From Galbibacter kalidii (GTDB lineage Bacteria > Bacteroidota > Bacteroidia > Flavobacteriales > Flavobacteriaceae), in contig NZ_JAPFGA010000006.1 of NCBI RefSeq assembly GCF_026241135.1, positions 126,369 through 190,368 of the forward strand: a stretch of DNA of 64,000 nucleotides, in the 5' to 3' direction. The position numbers were made by a program, and so were the translations under genes. This document shows positions 1 through 7,918 of this stretch, in pieces. How positions within the stretch are numbered: position 1 is the first letter of the stretch; the number at the start of each line of letters is the position of its first letter. The notes beneath the pieces were generated by a model that saw only the letters and a program-made list of their open reading frames with translations, ran no database searches and had not been told where the DNA came from.

Positions 1-174
1 AGGGTGAAATTAAAAACGGAAGCTGAAAAATTACACGCTTTTCTAATCAGTGAAAATGGCTCGGGAGATTTGAGCAGTTTGGCACATACCGACGGTTTTA
101 TACGATTGTCGCCCGATAAGAAAAAATATGAAAAAGGAACAGTGGTGCCGTGTATACTATCCAGATATAATTAA
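1..174 (+). CDS. moeA: MoeA C-terminal fragment (molybdopterin molybdenumtransferase), cut by window start
   Basis: An open frame enters from the left edge and stops with TAA at 172-174, giving 57 residues. It ends with a stretch resembling the C-terminal domain of MoeA (serine residues followed by HTDGFIRL, then a basic turn and GTVVPC), where the family typically has an N-G-L-I-like strand and a hydrophobic G-x-x-V end. MoeA inserts molybdenum into adenylylated molybdopterin. The two genes that follow at 3 bp and about 50 bp are also molybdenum-cofactor related, which supports the call. Only the last domain is visible, so the assignment rests on a short region plus context. Confidence 0.7.
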   Translation, partial: RVKLKTEAEKLHAFLISENGSGDLSSLAHTDGFIRLSPDKKKYEKGTVVPCILSRYN

Positions 175-177
175 AAG

Positions 178-1212
178 ATGACACACGAATTCAAAAAAAT
201 ACTGGAAACACACCTCAAGGCAAAAGCCAAAGGCACGAAAACGGTTTTGGCAACAGTGGTAGCACTCGATGGCTCGTCTTACCGAAGACCCGGAGTGCGA
301 ATGCTCATCCGCGAAGACGGAAAAATGACCGGAGCCGTGAGCGGAGGTTGTGTTGAAAAAGAAGTTTTCAGGCAAAGTCAGTCCGTTTTTGAAACAGATA
401 TGCCAAAATTAATGACCTACGATGGGCGCTATCGTTTGGGCTGTGAAGGCGTGTTGTATATTCTGATTGAACCTTTTTTGATTGATCCGGAATTTTATCA
501 AGCCTTTGTGGAAGCAGAAGAAAACAGGACTCCGTTTACCATCACTTCCTATTTTGGTGAAAAAGAAGAATCCTCAGCTGATTTCGGTTCTTTTATTACA
601 TTTTCAGAAGCGAAAAGCTTTGGTTTTTCAGAAAATGAAGTAGACACAACCAACAAAAAAGGATTGAACACCTTCTCTCAGGAATTAGAACCTTCCTTAA
701 AACTGATTATCATCGGTGCCGAACACGATGCCGTACAGCTGTGTTTGATGGCATCTTTATGTGGGTGGGAAATAACTATTGTTGCTTCAGAAAGCGATCC
801 AAAGACCTTGATGAACTTCCCCGGAGCTAAAAATATTGAAAATCTGCGTCCGGAAATTTTTGATGCATCGATAATTGATGATAAAACCGCTGTGATGTTG
901 ATGACCCATAGTTATACAAAAGACCTTCAATACCTTTTGAAATTGTCAGGGCAACAAATAAAATACCTTGGGATTTTGGGTCCTTCCCGCCGTCGGGAAA
1001 AGCTTTTTCAGGAGTTGCTGGAGCGTCTTCCCGAACTGGACGATCGTTTTTTGGACAATATTTACGGTCCGGCAGGGATCAATATTGGGGCAGAGACACC
1101 ACAGGAGATTGCACTTTCGATCATAGCAGAAATCCTTTCTGTATTCAGGGAGCAAACCACGATTCCGTTGAAGGAAAAGAAAGGAACTATCCACTCCGGG
1201 GTAAAATTATAA
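178..1212 (+). CDS. XdhC/CoxI family protein, molybdenum-enzyme maturation factor
   Basis: 344 residues. The N-terminal XdhC/CoxI domain (about residues 15-100) has the characteristic GGCVE at 56-60 and LGCEGVL at 88-94. A second, Rossmann-like domain starts at about 176 (LIIIGAEHDAVQL) and runs to a C-terminal GPAGINIGAETPQEIA stretch near 294. Both halves of the usual XdhC are present, so it looks complete. XdhC proteins bind molybdenum cofactor and help sulfurate and insert it into xanthine dehydrogenase-type enzymes. It starts 3 bp after the moeA stop and is followed by a MobA-like gene, so the three probably form one operon. No xanthine dehydrogenase subunit is in the window; it may lie to the left. 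Confidence 0.88.
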   Translation: MTHEFKKILETHLKAKAKGTKTVLATVVALDGSSYRRPGVRMLIREDGKMTGAVSGGCVEKEVFRQSQSVFETDMPKLMTYDGRYRLGCEGVLYILIEPFLIDPEFYQAFVEAEENRTPFTITSYFGEKEESSADFGSFITFSEAKSFGFSENEVDTTNKKGLNTFSQELEPSLKLIIIGAEHDAVQLCLMASLCGWEITIVASESDPKTLMNFPGAKNIENLRPEIFDASIIDDKTAVMLMTHSYTKDLQYLLKLSGQQIKYLGILGPSRRREKLFQELLERLPELDDRFLDNIYGPAGINIGAETPQEIALSIIAEILSVFREQTTIPLKEKKGTIHSGVKL

Positions 1213-1266
1213 ATATAACCTCTCAACAGCATAACTCCGTAACACCGTAACTTCATAACAATCAAT

Positions 1267-1854
1267 ATGAAAACAGCCATTGTTATTCTCGCAGCAGGAG
1301 CTTCCACTCGTATGGGACAGCCCAAACAACTTTTGAAGTGGGGGGACACTACCCTTTTGGGACATAGCGTGTTTTTGGTGAGAAATACTGTAGCCGAAGC
1401 TCTTTTTGTGGTTTTGGGAGCTAATGCCAAACAGATCAGCAAGACTCTTGATGAGAATGTTGAGGTGTTACTTCATAAAGATTGGGAAAAAGGTCTGGGA
1501 ACTTCCATCGCTTTTGCAGTATCGGAATTGGAAAAAAAGAATTTCGATGGCTTGCTATTCATCTTGGCAGACCAACCTTTTGTGACAAGCGCCTATCTGA
1601 ATCAGCTTATAAAAAGCTTCCATAATGACGGAAAAGGGATTGTAGCTTCAAAATTTAATGGAAGGATGGGAGTGCCGGCTATTTTTTCATCGACTTATTT
1701 TGAAATGCTCAAAAAACTTAATAGCGATGTTGGCGCCAAGCACATCATTCAATCCCATCAGAATGATTTAAAAACATTTAAAGCCGATGACCTTATTACA
1801 GATTTGGATACGATGGAGGATTATGAAAGAGCGCTAAAGGATAAACTGAAGTAA
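1267..1854 (+). CDS. MobA-like NTP transferase (MocA-type molybdenum cofactor cytidylyltransferase family)
   Basis: 195 residues. The N-terminus carries the nucleotidyltransferase signature LAAGASTRMGQPKQLL (about residues 8-24), and the ADQPF motif near residue 100 supplies the metal-binding aspartate. This is the MobA-like fold used to attach CMP or GMP to molybdopterin. XdhC neighbours usually pair with the CTP-using MocA rather than the GTP-using MobA, so cytidylyl transfer is the more likely activity by context. The last gene of the moeA-xdhC run; a bidirectional terminator follows at 1872-1902. Confidence 0.85.
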   Translation: MKTAIVILAAGASTRMGQPKQLLKWGDTTLLGHSVFLVRNTVAEALFVVLGANAKQISKTLDENVEVLLHKDWEKGLGTSIAFAVSELEKKNFDGLLFILADQPFVTSAYLNQLIKSFHNDGKGIVASKFNGRMGVPAIFSSTYFEMLKKLNSDVGAKHIIQSHQNDLKTFKADDLITDLDTMEDYERALKDKLK

Positions 1855-1871
1855 TCATGCTTCTCAAAACC

Positions 1872-1902
1872 AAAAAACCCAGACAAAACTGTCTGGGTTT
1901 TT
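1872..1902. terminator. bidirectional intrinsic terminator between the moco operon and tRNA-Phe
   Basis: The stem AACCCAGAC pairs perfectly with GTCTGGGTT around a six-base loop, with an A run on the left and a T run on the right. It therefore can end the plus-strand molybdenum-cofactor operon and the minus-strand tRNA transcript, both of which point into it. Confidence 0.85.
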
Positions 1903-1904
1903 AA

Positions 1905-1980
1905 TGGTGGTGCCTCCAGGAATCGAACCAGGGACACAAGGATTTTCAGTCCTTTGCTCTACCAACTGAGCTAAGGCACC
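1905..1980 (-). tRNA. tRNA-Phe (GAA)
   Basis: The minus strand folds into a full cloverleaf: acceptor GGTGCCT pairs with AGGCACC, D stem GCTC/GAGC, anticodon stem AAGGA/TCCTT with loop CTGAAAA giving anticodon GAA, and T arm CCTGG-TTCGATT-CCTGG. The discriminator A at 1908 is followed by an encoded CCA (1907-1905). Body is 73 nt without CCA. It has its own promoter at 2046-2076 and ends at the terminator at 1872-1902. Confidence 0.97.
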
Positions 1981-1995
1981 AGTTGTTGCCTGTTT

Positions 1996-2045
1996 AGCGG
2001 GCTTGCCCGCCGAAGAGTCAATGGCTATTGGCTCGTAGGCGGGTG
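1996..2045. repeat. GC-rich palindromic repeat in the tRNA-Phe leader
   Basis: GCGGGCTTGCCCGC forms a short hairpin, and the flanking CCCGCC and GGCGGG can also pair across the roughly 50-bp block. It is much more GC-rich than its surroundings and lies between the tRNA promoter and the mature tRNA 5' end, so it would be transcribed as part of the pre-tRNA leader. It resembles the short palindromic dispersed repeats seen elsewhere in the window. Confidence 0.55.
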
Positions 2046-2076
2046 CAAATATAGATGCTAATTTAATATTTGCAAA
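2046..2076 (-). promoter_or_regulatory. Bacteroidota-type promoter of tRNA-Phe
   Basis: Read on the minus strand: TTTG (2076-2073), a 19-bp spacer, then TATATTTG (2053-2046). This is an exact match to the Bacteroidota primary-sigma consensus TTTG-N19-TAnnTTTG. Initiation about 5 nt downstream would give a leader of about 60 nt before the mature tRNA. Confidence 0.85.
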
Positions 2077-2127
2077 ACAATTTTAGAAAAAATCGGTTTC
2101 GTAAATTTACAACTTTAAATTAAAACG

Positions 2128-2856
2128 ATGAATTTAATTATCGATGTTGGAAATTCATTTATTAAAATAGCTGTCTTTAAAGGAAATACCTTGATCGTGG
2201 TCGAAAAAACCATCGAAGATGATTTTTTAAAAAATGTCTCAAAATTTTTTAACGATTATCTGGGGATCGAGGAAATCGCAGTTTCTTCGGTGGGAAAATT
2301 ACTGAAGGATCATATCAGGGCACTCAGTGTTTTTGCTCCGGTTACGGTGTTGACCTCCGCTTCAAAAGTGCCTTTTAAAAATGAATATGCAACTCCCGAA
2401 ACTTTGGGGGTAGATAGGATAGCACTTGTAGCAGCGGCTTTTTATCGGTATAAAATGAAGAATTGTCTGGTCATAGACGCAGGAAGTTGTATTACCTACG
2501 ATTTTATAGACCGTAACGGAGTTTATAAAGGTGGGGCCATTGCTCCGGGACTGCGGATGCGTTATAGGGCTATGCACGAGTTTACCGAGAATTTACCGCT
2601 TATCGATTCGTTTGAATGGGGTAATTTTATCGGGAATACCACCAAAGATTGTATGGTTTCTGGTGTGTTGAACGGTTCTGTTAACGAAATGGATGCTGTA
2701 ATAGCTCAATATCGGGAAAAATTTAAAGATTTAACAGTTATTTTAACAGGAGGGGATAGCCATTTTTTGTCTAAAAGATTAAAAAGTAGCATATTTGCCC
2801 ATCCTAATTTCCTCTTAGAGGGGATTAACCATATTTTAGAACTCAATAAGCACTAA
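2128..2856 (+). CDS. coaX: type III pantothenate kinase
   Basis: 242 residues, normal for CoaX. It shows the ASKHA-fold phosphate motif DVGNS at 6-10, the LGVDR motif near residue 92 and the IDAGSCITYDF motif near 116, followed by GGAIAPGLRMR. CoaX phosphorylates pantothenate in the first committed step of coenzyme A synthesis. It opens a run of tightly spaced plus-strand genes; its TAA overlaps the next ATG by one base (TAATG), so translation of the two is probably coupled. The first ATG follows an AT-rich leader typical of this phylum. Confidence 0.95.
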   Translation: MNLIIDVGNSFIKIAVFKGNTLIVVEKTIEDDFLKNVSKFFNDYLGIEEIAVSSVGKLLKDHIRALSVFAPVTVLTSASKVPFKNEYATPETLGVDRIALVAAAFYRYKMKNCLVIDAGSCITYDFIDRNGVYKGGAIAPGLRMRYRAMHEFTENLPLIDSFEWGNFIGNTTKDCMVSGVLNGSVNEMDAVIAQYREKFKDLTVILTGGDSHFLSKRLKSSIFAHPNFLLEGINHILELNKH

Positions 2857-4124
2857 TGATAAAAAAGATTTTTATTGTAACTGTATTCTTTGTTTGTAGT
2901 TACAGTTTTGCACAGGAAGGAAGTGTGTCACCTTATTCATTTTACGGCACGGGAGACCAACGTTTTAAAGGAACAGCGGAAAACCGATCTATGGGAGGGA
3001 TTAGTGTTTTTACCGATAGTATCCACCTTAATCTTCAAAACCCGGCCTCTTTGGGCAAATTGGGCTTGACGACTTTCGCAGTAGGCGGAGGTTATCAATC
3101 CCTGAGTTTGAAAACGGAAATGGCTAAAGAAAGTACTGCAGATGTGACTTTTGATTATGTCGCATTGGGTGTTCCGTTAGGAAATAACATGGGGATGAGT
3201 TTTGGTTTAATGCCCTATACGGCTGTAGGATACAAGATTGAAGATATCAATGAAAGCGGTGCTCTGGATCAGTTGAGAAGATTTGAAGGCGAAGGAGGCA
3301 TAAACAAAGCATTTTTTGCCCTTGGATATAATTTCCTGAATAATTTCAGTGTGGGCGGTCAGGTGAATTTCAACTTTGGAGATATAAAAAATGAGTCAGT
3401 TATCTATACTGATGGGGTGCAATATGGAAGTAAAATTGTAAATCAATCGCAATATAGTGGATTTGATTTCAAATTTTCCTTAAATTACGACGCCAAATTA
3501 ACCAAGAGTTTAGAATTGCAGTCGTATTTGGCTTATGTGCCGGCTACGAAAGTAACCTCAAGCAACTCGAGGGTGATATCTACTATTGTTAGGAACTCAC
3601 AAGGGATAGACGTTCCCACTGCTGTTGAAGAAGTGGATTTAGCAAGATGGGGGCTTCATTCAACATATTTGGAGCTATCAGATGTGTATTCCTTTGGTTT
3701 GGGTGTTGGGAAAAAGTTTAATTGGTTTGTAGGAGGAGAGTTTGAGTATACAACAAACAGCGAATTCAGGAATGATTTCTATACTCCAATAAATGGAACC
3801 TATGAAGATGGTGAACGCTTTGCAGCGGGAGCATTTTGGATTCCTGACTATGATTCTTTTACAAGTTATTGGAAAAGAGTAACTTATAGGGTCGGATTGA
3901 AGAACGAAAGAACAGGAATGATAGTAAATAATGTACCGGTACACGACTTTGGCATGTCTTTTGGATTAGGTTTACCACTTAGAGGTTTTTCCAATGCGAA
4001 TGTAGGTGTTGAATTTGGTAAACGAGGAAGTACATTCCAAGGAAGAGTCGAAGAGAACTATTTTAATGTTTTCATAAGTTTGTCGTTGAACGACTTATGG
4101 TTCAGAAAGAATTTAATTAGATAA
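2856..4124 (+). CDS. outer-membrane beta-barrel protein, function unknown
   Basis: 422 residues with a clear signal peptide ending near residue 20 (SYSFAQ-EG). The rest is rich in alternating aromatic/polar strands and glycines (for example SYSFGLGVGKKF-like segments), an N-terminal plug-like NPASLGKL segment of the FadL/OmpP1 kind, and a short strand-like C-terminus, all suggesting an outer-membrane barrel. Overlaps the coaX stop by one base and precedes a TPR protein and lptC, a gene order I associate with flavobacteria. I cannot name a substrate; a FadL-like transport or porin role is a guess. Confidence 0.75.
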   Translation: MIKKIFIVTVFFVCSYSFAQEGSVSPYSFYGTGDQRFKGTAENRSMGGISVFTDSIHLNLQNPASLGKLGLTTFAVGGGYQSLSLKTEMAKESTADVTFDYVALGVPLGNNMGMSFGLMPYTAVGYKIEDINESGALDQLRRFEGEGGINKAFFALGYNFLNNFSVGGQVNFNFGDIKNESVIYTDGVQYGSKIVNQSQYSGFDFKFSLNYDAKLTKSLELQSYLAYVPATKVTSSNSRVISTIVRNSQGIDVPTAVEEVDLARWGLHSTYLELSDVYSFGLGVGKKFNWFVGGEFEYTTNSEFRNDFYTPINGTYEDGERFAAGAFWIPDYDSFTSYWKRVTYRVGLKNERTGMIVNNVPVHDFGMSFGLGLPLRGFSNANVGVEFGKRGSTFQGRVEENYFNVFISLSLNDLWFRKNLIR

Positions 4125-4157
4125 GAATAAATTACGTTAACCTATAAAATTAGATAA

Positions 4158-5525
4158 ATGAAAAAGAGAATTTTAATCTTAGTAGGTGTTTTGGGGGTTG
4201 TCTTTTATAGTTATGGACAGGCCCAGAACCCGGAATGTCCGCAAAACCTTTCTATTTTTGCAGAGCATGCCAAAGTGAAAAATTATGATTCTGCATACGA
4301 ACCTTGGAAAATGGTTTATGATAACTGTCCTACATTACACTATGCAATATATCATTATGGAGAAAAGATATTAAAGGATAAAATTGAAAAGGATCCGGCC
4401 AATAAAGAGAAGTATATAAAAACACTGACAGAGCTTTATAAATCGGCTCCTCAAAATTTCCCTAAACGATATACTGTAGTGGGAAGTTTGATTGACGCTG
4501 CCTTATTGAAATATAATTATAAGCTAGGGACAAATGAAGAGATTTATGGGCTTTTAGATAAAGCGTATAAAACAAACAGGGATGATTTTAAAAACCCTAA
4601 GGCTTTGTATTTGTATTTCTCTACCTTGGTTGATATGAATGCTGCCGGAAAGAAAGATCTTCAAGAGGTTTTTGACACCTATGATGATGTTACCGGAAAG
4701 ATAGAAGAGGAAAACCAAGAATTGGCGGAGACTATCGTAAAGTATTTGCCAAAAGAAGAAAAGGGTACAATAACTTCTAAAGAGAAGAAAATTTTGGCAG
4801 CGGCTAGACAAAACGGTGCTAACTATGAAAAAATTAGTGGAAGTATCGACGGTAAATTGGGTAAACTGGCCGATTGTGATAACTTGATTCCATTATACAA
4901 TAAGAATTTTGATGCGCATCAAAATGATGCCAATTGGTTGAAAAGCGCGGCCGGAAGAATGGATTCTAAAGGATGTACCGGTGACCCACTTTTCGTGAAG
5001 TTGGTTGAGGCTTTAGATAAAATAGAGCCTTCAGCAAACTCAAAGTACTACCTAGGGTCTTTATATGAAGAGCAAGGTAATAGTACTAAGGCTCTGGAGT
5101 TCTACAAGCAGTCTATCGACTTGGAGTCTGATAATGTTAAGAAGGCTAAGAAGCTTATCAACATAGCTTCTAAAGCAAGTAGAAGAGGACAAAAGTCTAC
5201 CGCTAGAAAATATGCACAACAAGCATTGGACGTAAATCCTGCAAACGGTACTCCTTATTTGATCTTGGCGAATTTGTATGCAAACAGTGCTAACGATTGT
5301 GGAAGTACGACTTTCGAAAAGAGAGCGATGTACTGGAAAGCTGAACAAACAGCACGTAGAGCAGGTCAGGTTGACCCGTCCCTAAAAAGTAAAGCTGCGC
5401 AGTCGGCTGCTAGTTATAAAGCTAAAGCGCCGAGTAAGCAAGATATATTTAGCTCTGGTATGGCCGGAAAAACCATCAAATTTAATTGTTGGGTTGGAGG
5501 TAGCGTAAAAGTACCTAATTTATAA
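4158..5525 (+). CDS. exported tetratricopeptide-repeat protein
   Basis: 455 residues with an N-terminal signal peptide (hydrophobic stretch, cleavage near YSYGQA). The sequence from about residue 25 onward consists of helical repeats; the clearest TPR-like units are near 295-370 (SKYYLGSLYEEQGNSTKALEF and AKKLINIASKASRRGQ, then ARKYAQQALDVNP). Periplasmic TPR proteins usually act as protein-interaction scaffolds. It lies 33 bp after the outer-membrane protein and ends 1 bp before the lptC ATG. Its actual partner is unknown; the position between an outer-membrane protein and an LPS transport gene hints at envelope assembly. Confidence 0.78.
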   Translation: MKKRILILVGVLGVVFYSYGQAQNPECPQNLSIFAEHAKVKNYDSAYEPWKMVYDNCPTLHYAIYHYGEKILKDKIEKDPANKEKYIKTLTELYKSAPQNFPKRYTVVGSLIDAALLKYNYKLGTNEEIYGLLDKAYKTNRDDFKNPKALYLYFSTLVDMNAAGKKDLQEVFDTYDDVTGKIEEENQELAETIVKYLPKEEKGTITSKEKKILAAARQNGANYEKISGSIDGKLGKLADCDNLIPLYNKNFDAHQNDANWLKSAAGRMDSKGCTGDPLFVKLVEALDKIEPSANSKYYLGSLYEEQGNSTKALEFYKQSIDLESDNVKKAKKLINIASKASRRGQKSTARKYAQQALDVNPANGTPYLILANLYANSANDCGSTTFEKRAMYWKAEQTARRAGQVDPSLKSKAAQSAASYKAKAPSKQDIFSSGMAGKTIKFNCWVGGSVKVPNL

Positions 5526-5526
5526 G

Positions 5527-6087
5527 ATGAAACACCGTATTAAATATACACTATACAACATTGTCACAGTTTTTGCTGTGACAATGTTTTTTTCATGCGA
5601 GGGTAATCTGAAGGAGGTTCAACAGATGAATACCGCGAATAAAAACCCCACAGGAGTAGCTGAAAATTTTATATTGAAATATACCGATTCAACCAAACTA
5701 AAAGCCATTGTTTCCGGTCCCGTTTATGAAGACTTCGGAAATCAAACCTTTCCTTATCAGAAATTCCCCGAAGGCTTGCACGTCGACTTTTTTGATGAGA
5801 ATAATCAAAAAAGTAGCATTTCAGCCGATTATGGTATCATTTACAGCGATACCAAATTGATCGATCTAAAAGGGAATGTAGTGTTGGAAACCCACGACGG
5901 AAAAAAATTGGAAGCCCCACAATTGTATTGGGATCAAAACAACGAATGGATATTCACCGAAGGTACATATACATTCACCAGCCCAGACTTGAATATGACC
6001 GGAGTGGGTATCGACTTCAATAAAGAATTTACGGTGGTGAGCTCTCACGGTAACACGGGGAGTGCCATAGTAGAAGAAAAAGAGTAG
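5527..6087 (+). CDS. lptC: LPS export periplasmic protein LptC (lipoprotein-type)
   Basis: 186 residues. Instead of the transmembrane anchor of enterobacterial LptC it begins with a signal peptide ending in the lipobox FFSC (cysteine at about residue 23). The remainder is the LptC/OstA-like beta-jellyroll (segments such as GPVYEDFGNQ, ADYGIIYSDTKLIDLKGNV, TEGTYTFTSPDLNMTGVGIDF). LptC receives LPS from the LptBFG pump and passes it to the periplasmic bridge. The ATG lies 1 bp after the preceding stop. The codons for the hydrophobic core of the signal peptide form a strong hairpin plus T tract (5557-5593), described separately. Confidence 0.88.
   Translation: MKHRIKYTLYNIVTVFAVTMFFSCEGNLKEVQQMNTANKNPTGVAENFILKYTDSTKLKAIVSGPVYEDFGNQTFPYQKFPEGLHVDFFDENNQKSSISADYGIIYSDTKLIDLKGNVVLETHDGKKLEAPQLYWDQNNEWIFTEGTYTFTSPDLNMTGVGIDFNKEFTVVSSHGNTGSAIVEEKE
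5557..5593 (+). terminator. intrinsic-terminator-like hairpin inside the lptC signal-peptide codons
   Basis: AACATTGTCACAG (5557-5569) pairs perfectly over 13 bp with CTGTGACAATGTT (5576-5588), loop of six, followed by T residues through 5593. By shape this is an intrinsic terminator for plus-strand transcription, yet it sits 30-70 nt inside the lptC reading frame and encodes the hydrophobic core just before the lipobox. It could end part of the upstream TPR transcript or attenuate lptC; translation of lptC would be expected to melt it. Confidence 0.55.
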
Positions 6088-6187
6088 CTGCAATAGATTT
6101 ATTGTCAACTTTCCCATTCCATTTATGTATATTTACAATGAAAAGATTGATGTCTTTTGATCGAAGAAAATTATAGTTTTCCATAAT

Positions 6188-6382
6188 ATGAAGTATTTTA
6201 AGATTTTTGAAATTGCCTATCTCGTTATAGCGGTGGTGTCTATTTATGAGGTGGTGCAAGAGTGGAATAATGACCGCAACAGAGCCTACCTTTTTGTGCT
6301 GTTTGCCGTAATTTCTATAGGAATGTTCTTTTTCAGAAGGTATTACCGTAAGAAATTTAAAGAAAGGCAAAATAAAAAATAG
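6188..6382 (+). CDS. small membrane protein, unknown function
   Basis: 64 residues with two hydrophobic helices (about 7-22 and 34-49) and a strongly basic C-terminal tail (RRYYRKKFKERQNKK), so two membrane passes with the basic end probably cytoplasmic. The stop TAG is directly followed by the ATG of the next gene at 6383, which supports real translation and coupling. It lies between lptC and a CNNM/CBS protein. I do not recognise a named family. Confidence 0.7.
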   Translation: MKYFKIFEIAYLVIAVVSIYEVVQEWNNDRNRAYLFVLFAVISIGMFFFRRYYRKKFKERQNKK

Positions 6383-7657
6383 ATGTCGCTCTTCGTTGTC
6401 ATTATTGTTTCCTTGTTGCTTTCCGCTTTCTTTTCGGGAATGGAGATAGCCTATATATCCTCCAATAAGATTCATATTGAAATAGAGAAGAAACAGGATG
6501 GGGTCTTGGCAAAGATCCTGACCCGGTTGACCAAAAAACCATCAAAATTTATCGCAACCATGTTGGTGGGTAATAATATTGCCTTGGTGGTCTATGGAAT
6601 GTACATGGGAGAGATCATCATCAATAATATGTATCCCGAATATGTCGGGATTAAAAACCTTCCATTTAATATTATTTTTGTGCAAACGGTGATCTCGACA
6701 CTGATTATTTTGATCACGGCCGAATTTTTACCGAAAGTATTCTTTCAGATCTATGCCAACACTTTATTGAAGCTTTTTGCGATTCCGGCTTTTTTGTTCT
6801 ATTGGTTGTTTTCCTTTGTTTCTTCCTTTGTTATTTGGATTTCAGACGTTTTGTTGAAAGTCTTTTTTAAGACTGATGGCGATGAGGTTCAACTGGCTTT
6901 TACCAAGGTGGAGTTGGGCGATTATATTTCTGAACAAATGGAAGCTGCCGACGAAGAAGACGATCTTGATTCTGAGATTCAACTCTTTCAGAATGCCTTG
7001 GAGTTTTCCGAAGTAAAAGCACGGGAAGTGATGATTCCCCGAACCGAAATAACAGCTGTAGAACTGCACGAATCACCTAAGGGCTTGGGAGTGATTTTCA
7101 CCGAAACCGGATATTCAAAAATCTTGGTGTACAAAGATACCATAGACGATATCATTGGATATGTACATGCTTTCGATCTTTTCAAGAAACCTAAAGGCAT
7201 AAAAAATGTGATGATGCCGGTTGAATATGTGCCCGAAACGATGCTGATCAGTGATGTGTTGGAGATACTTACCAAAAAAAGAAAAAGTATCGCCATTGTT
7301 TTGGATGAATATGGAGGCACTTCAGGAATGATGACTGTGGAAGACATTGTGGAAGAACTTTTCGGGGAAATTGAAGACGAACATGATATCGTAGAATTTG
7401 AAGAAGAGCAGATTAGCGAGACCGAGTTTAAATTTTCTGCTCGATTAGAGGTTGATCATGTCAATGAAACCTATAAATTAAATTTACCTGAAGAGGAAAA
7501 TTATGAGACTTTGGGCGGACTTATTGTAAATCATATCGGGGAGATTCCACCTAAAGGAGAAGTGGTAACCATAGGCGAGTATCAATTTACCATTTTGGAG
7601 GTGAGTAACACAAAAATAGACATCCTTCACCTCAAAGTGTTGAATGAACTCCTTTAA
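6383..7657 (+). CDS. hemolysin-family CNNM/CBS/CorC-domain transporter-like protein
   Basis: 424 residues. An N-terminal CNNM (DUF21) membrane domain with about four hydrophobic helices spans about residues 1-170, followed by paired CBS domains (about 205-330; REVMIPRTEITAVE and then SIAIVLDEYGGTSGMMTVEDIVEELFGEIEDE) and a C-terminal CorC/HlyC transporter-associated domain (about 345-420). Relatives are implicated in Mg2+/Co2+ efflux; the flavobacterial gliding protein GldE is a member of the same superfamily, but GldE usually neighbours gldD, so I do not call it gldE. Its last codons lie inside a repeat element that begins at 7646. Confidence 0.88.
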   Translation: MSLFVVIIVSLLLSAFFSGMEIAYISSNKIHIEIEKKQDGVLAKILTRLTKKPSKFIATMLVGNNIALVVYGMYMGEIIINNMYPEYVGIKNLPFNIIFVQTVISTLIILITAEFLPKVFFQIYANTLLKLFAIPAFLFYWLFSFVSSFVIWISDVLLKVFFKTDGDEVQLAFTKVELGDYISEQMEAADEEDDLDSEIQLFQNALEFSEVKAREVMIPRTEITAVELHESPKGLGVIFTETGYSKILVYKDTIDDIIGYVHAFDLFKKPKGIKNVMMPVEYVPETMLISDVLEILTKKRKSIAIVLDEYGGTSGMMTVEDIVEELFGEIEDEHDIVEFEEEQISETEFKFSARLEVDHVNETYKLNLPEEENYETLGGLIVNHIGEIPPKGEVVTIGEYQFTILEVSNTKIDILHLKVLNELL

Positions 7658-7804
7658 ACTTTTTCCAATTGGCTAAAAATTGCTCTTTTAAGCCTGCTTA
7701 TCGCTTTTTTTTCCTTCCGTAGCGCTGCTATGCAACTCAAAAAAAACTTCAATCAGACTCAAAATAACTAATTTTTATTTCAATCAAAAAATTTAAATGA
7801 GTTC
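7646..7804. repeat. MITE-like inverted-repeat element, copy A (about 159 bp)
   Basis: The left end GAACTCCTTTAAACTTTTTC and the right end, read in reverse as GAACTCATTTAAATTTTTTG, form imperfect terminal inverted repeats. The interior holds CAATTGGCTAAAAA near the left end, a central hairpin CGTAGC-gct-GCTATG flanked by T and A runs, and TTTCAATCAAA near the right end. The same ordered blocks occur in a second element at 12778-12940. No coding capacity. The left end covers the last four codons of the CNNM/CBS gene. Confidence 0.65.
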
Positions 7805-7856
7805 AGTGAGGAATAAAAAACCACAATAATTGTACCCACAGGTTTTTATGGTTTAA

Positions 7857-7887
7857 TTGGTATTATTATAAAAAAGTGGTATTTTCG
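7857..7887 (+). promoter_or_regulatory. probable promoter of the PpiD-like gene
   Basis: TTG at 7857-7859, a 20-bp spacer, and TATTTTCG at 7880-7887, close to the Bacteroidota consensus (one mismatch in TAnnTTTG). It would start transcription roughly 25 nt before the ATG at 7919 and after the repeat element that ends at 7804. Confidence 0.5.
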
Positions 7888-7918
7888 CCCACCGTAATTT
7901 TATAAATTGTATTGATAG

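Noticed and set aside
6383-7657. GldE, the gliding protein with the same domains
   Set aside because: The domain set is shared by several flavobacterial paralogues, and the neighbours here are lptC and a PpiD-like gene, not gldD or ssb.
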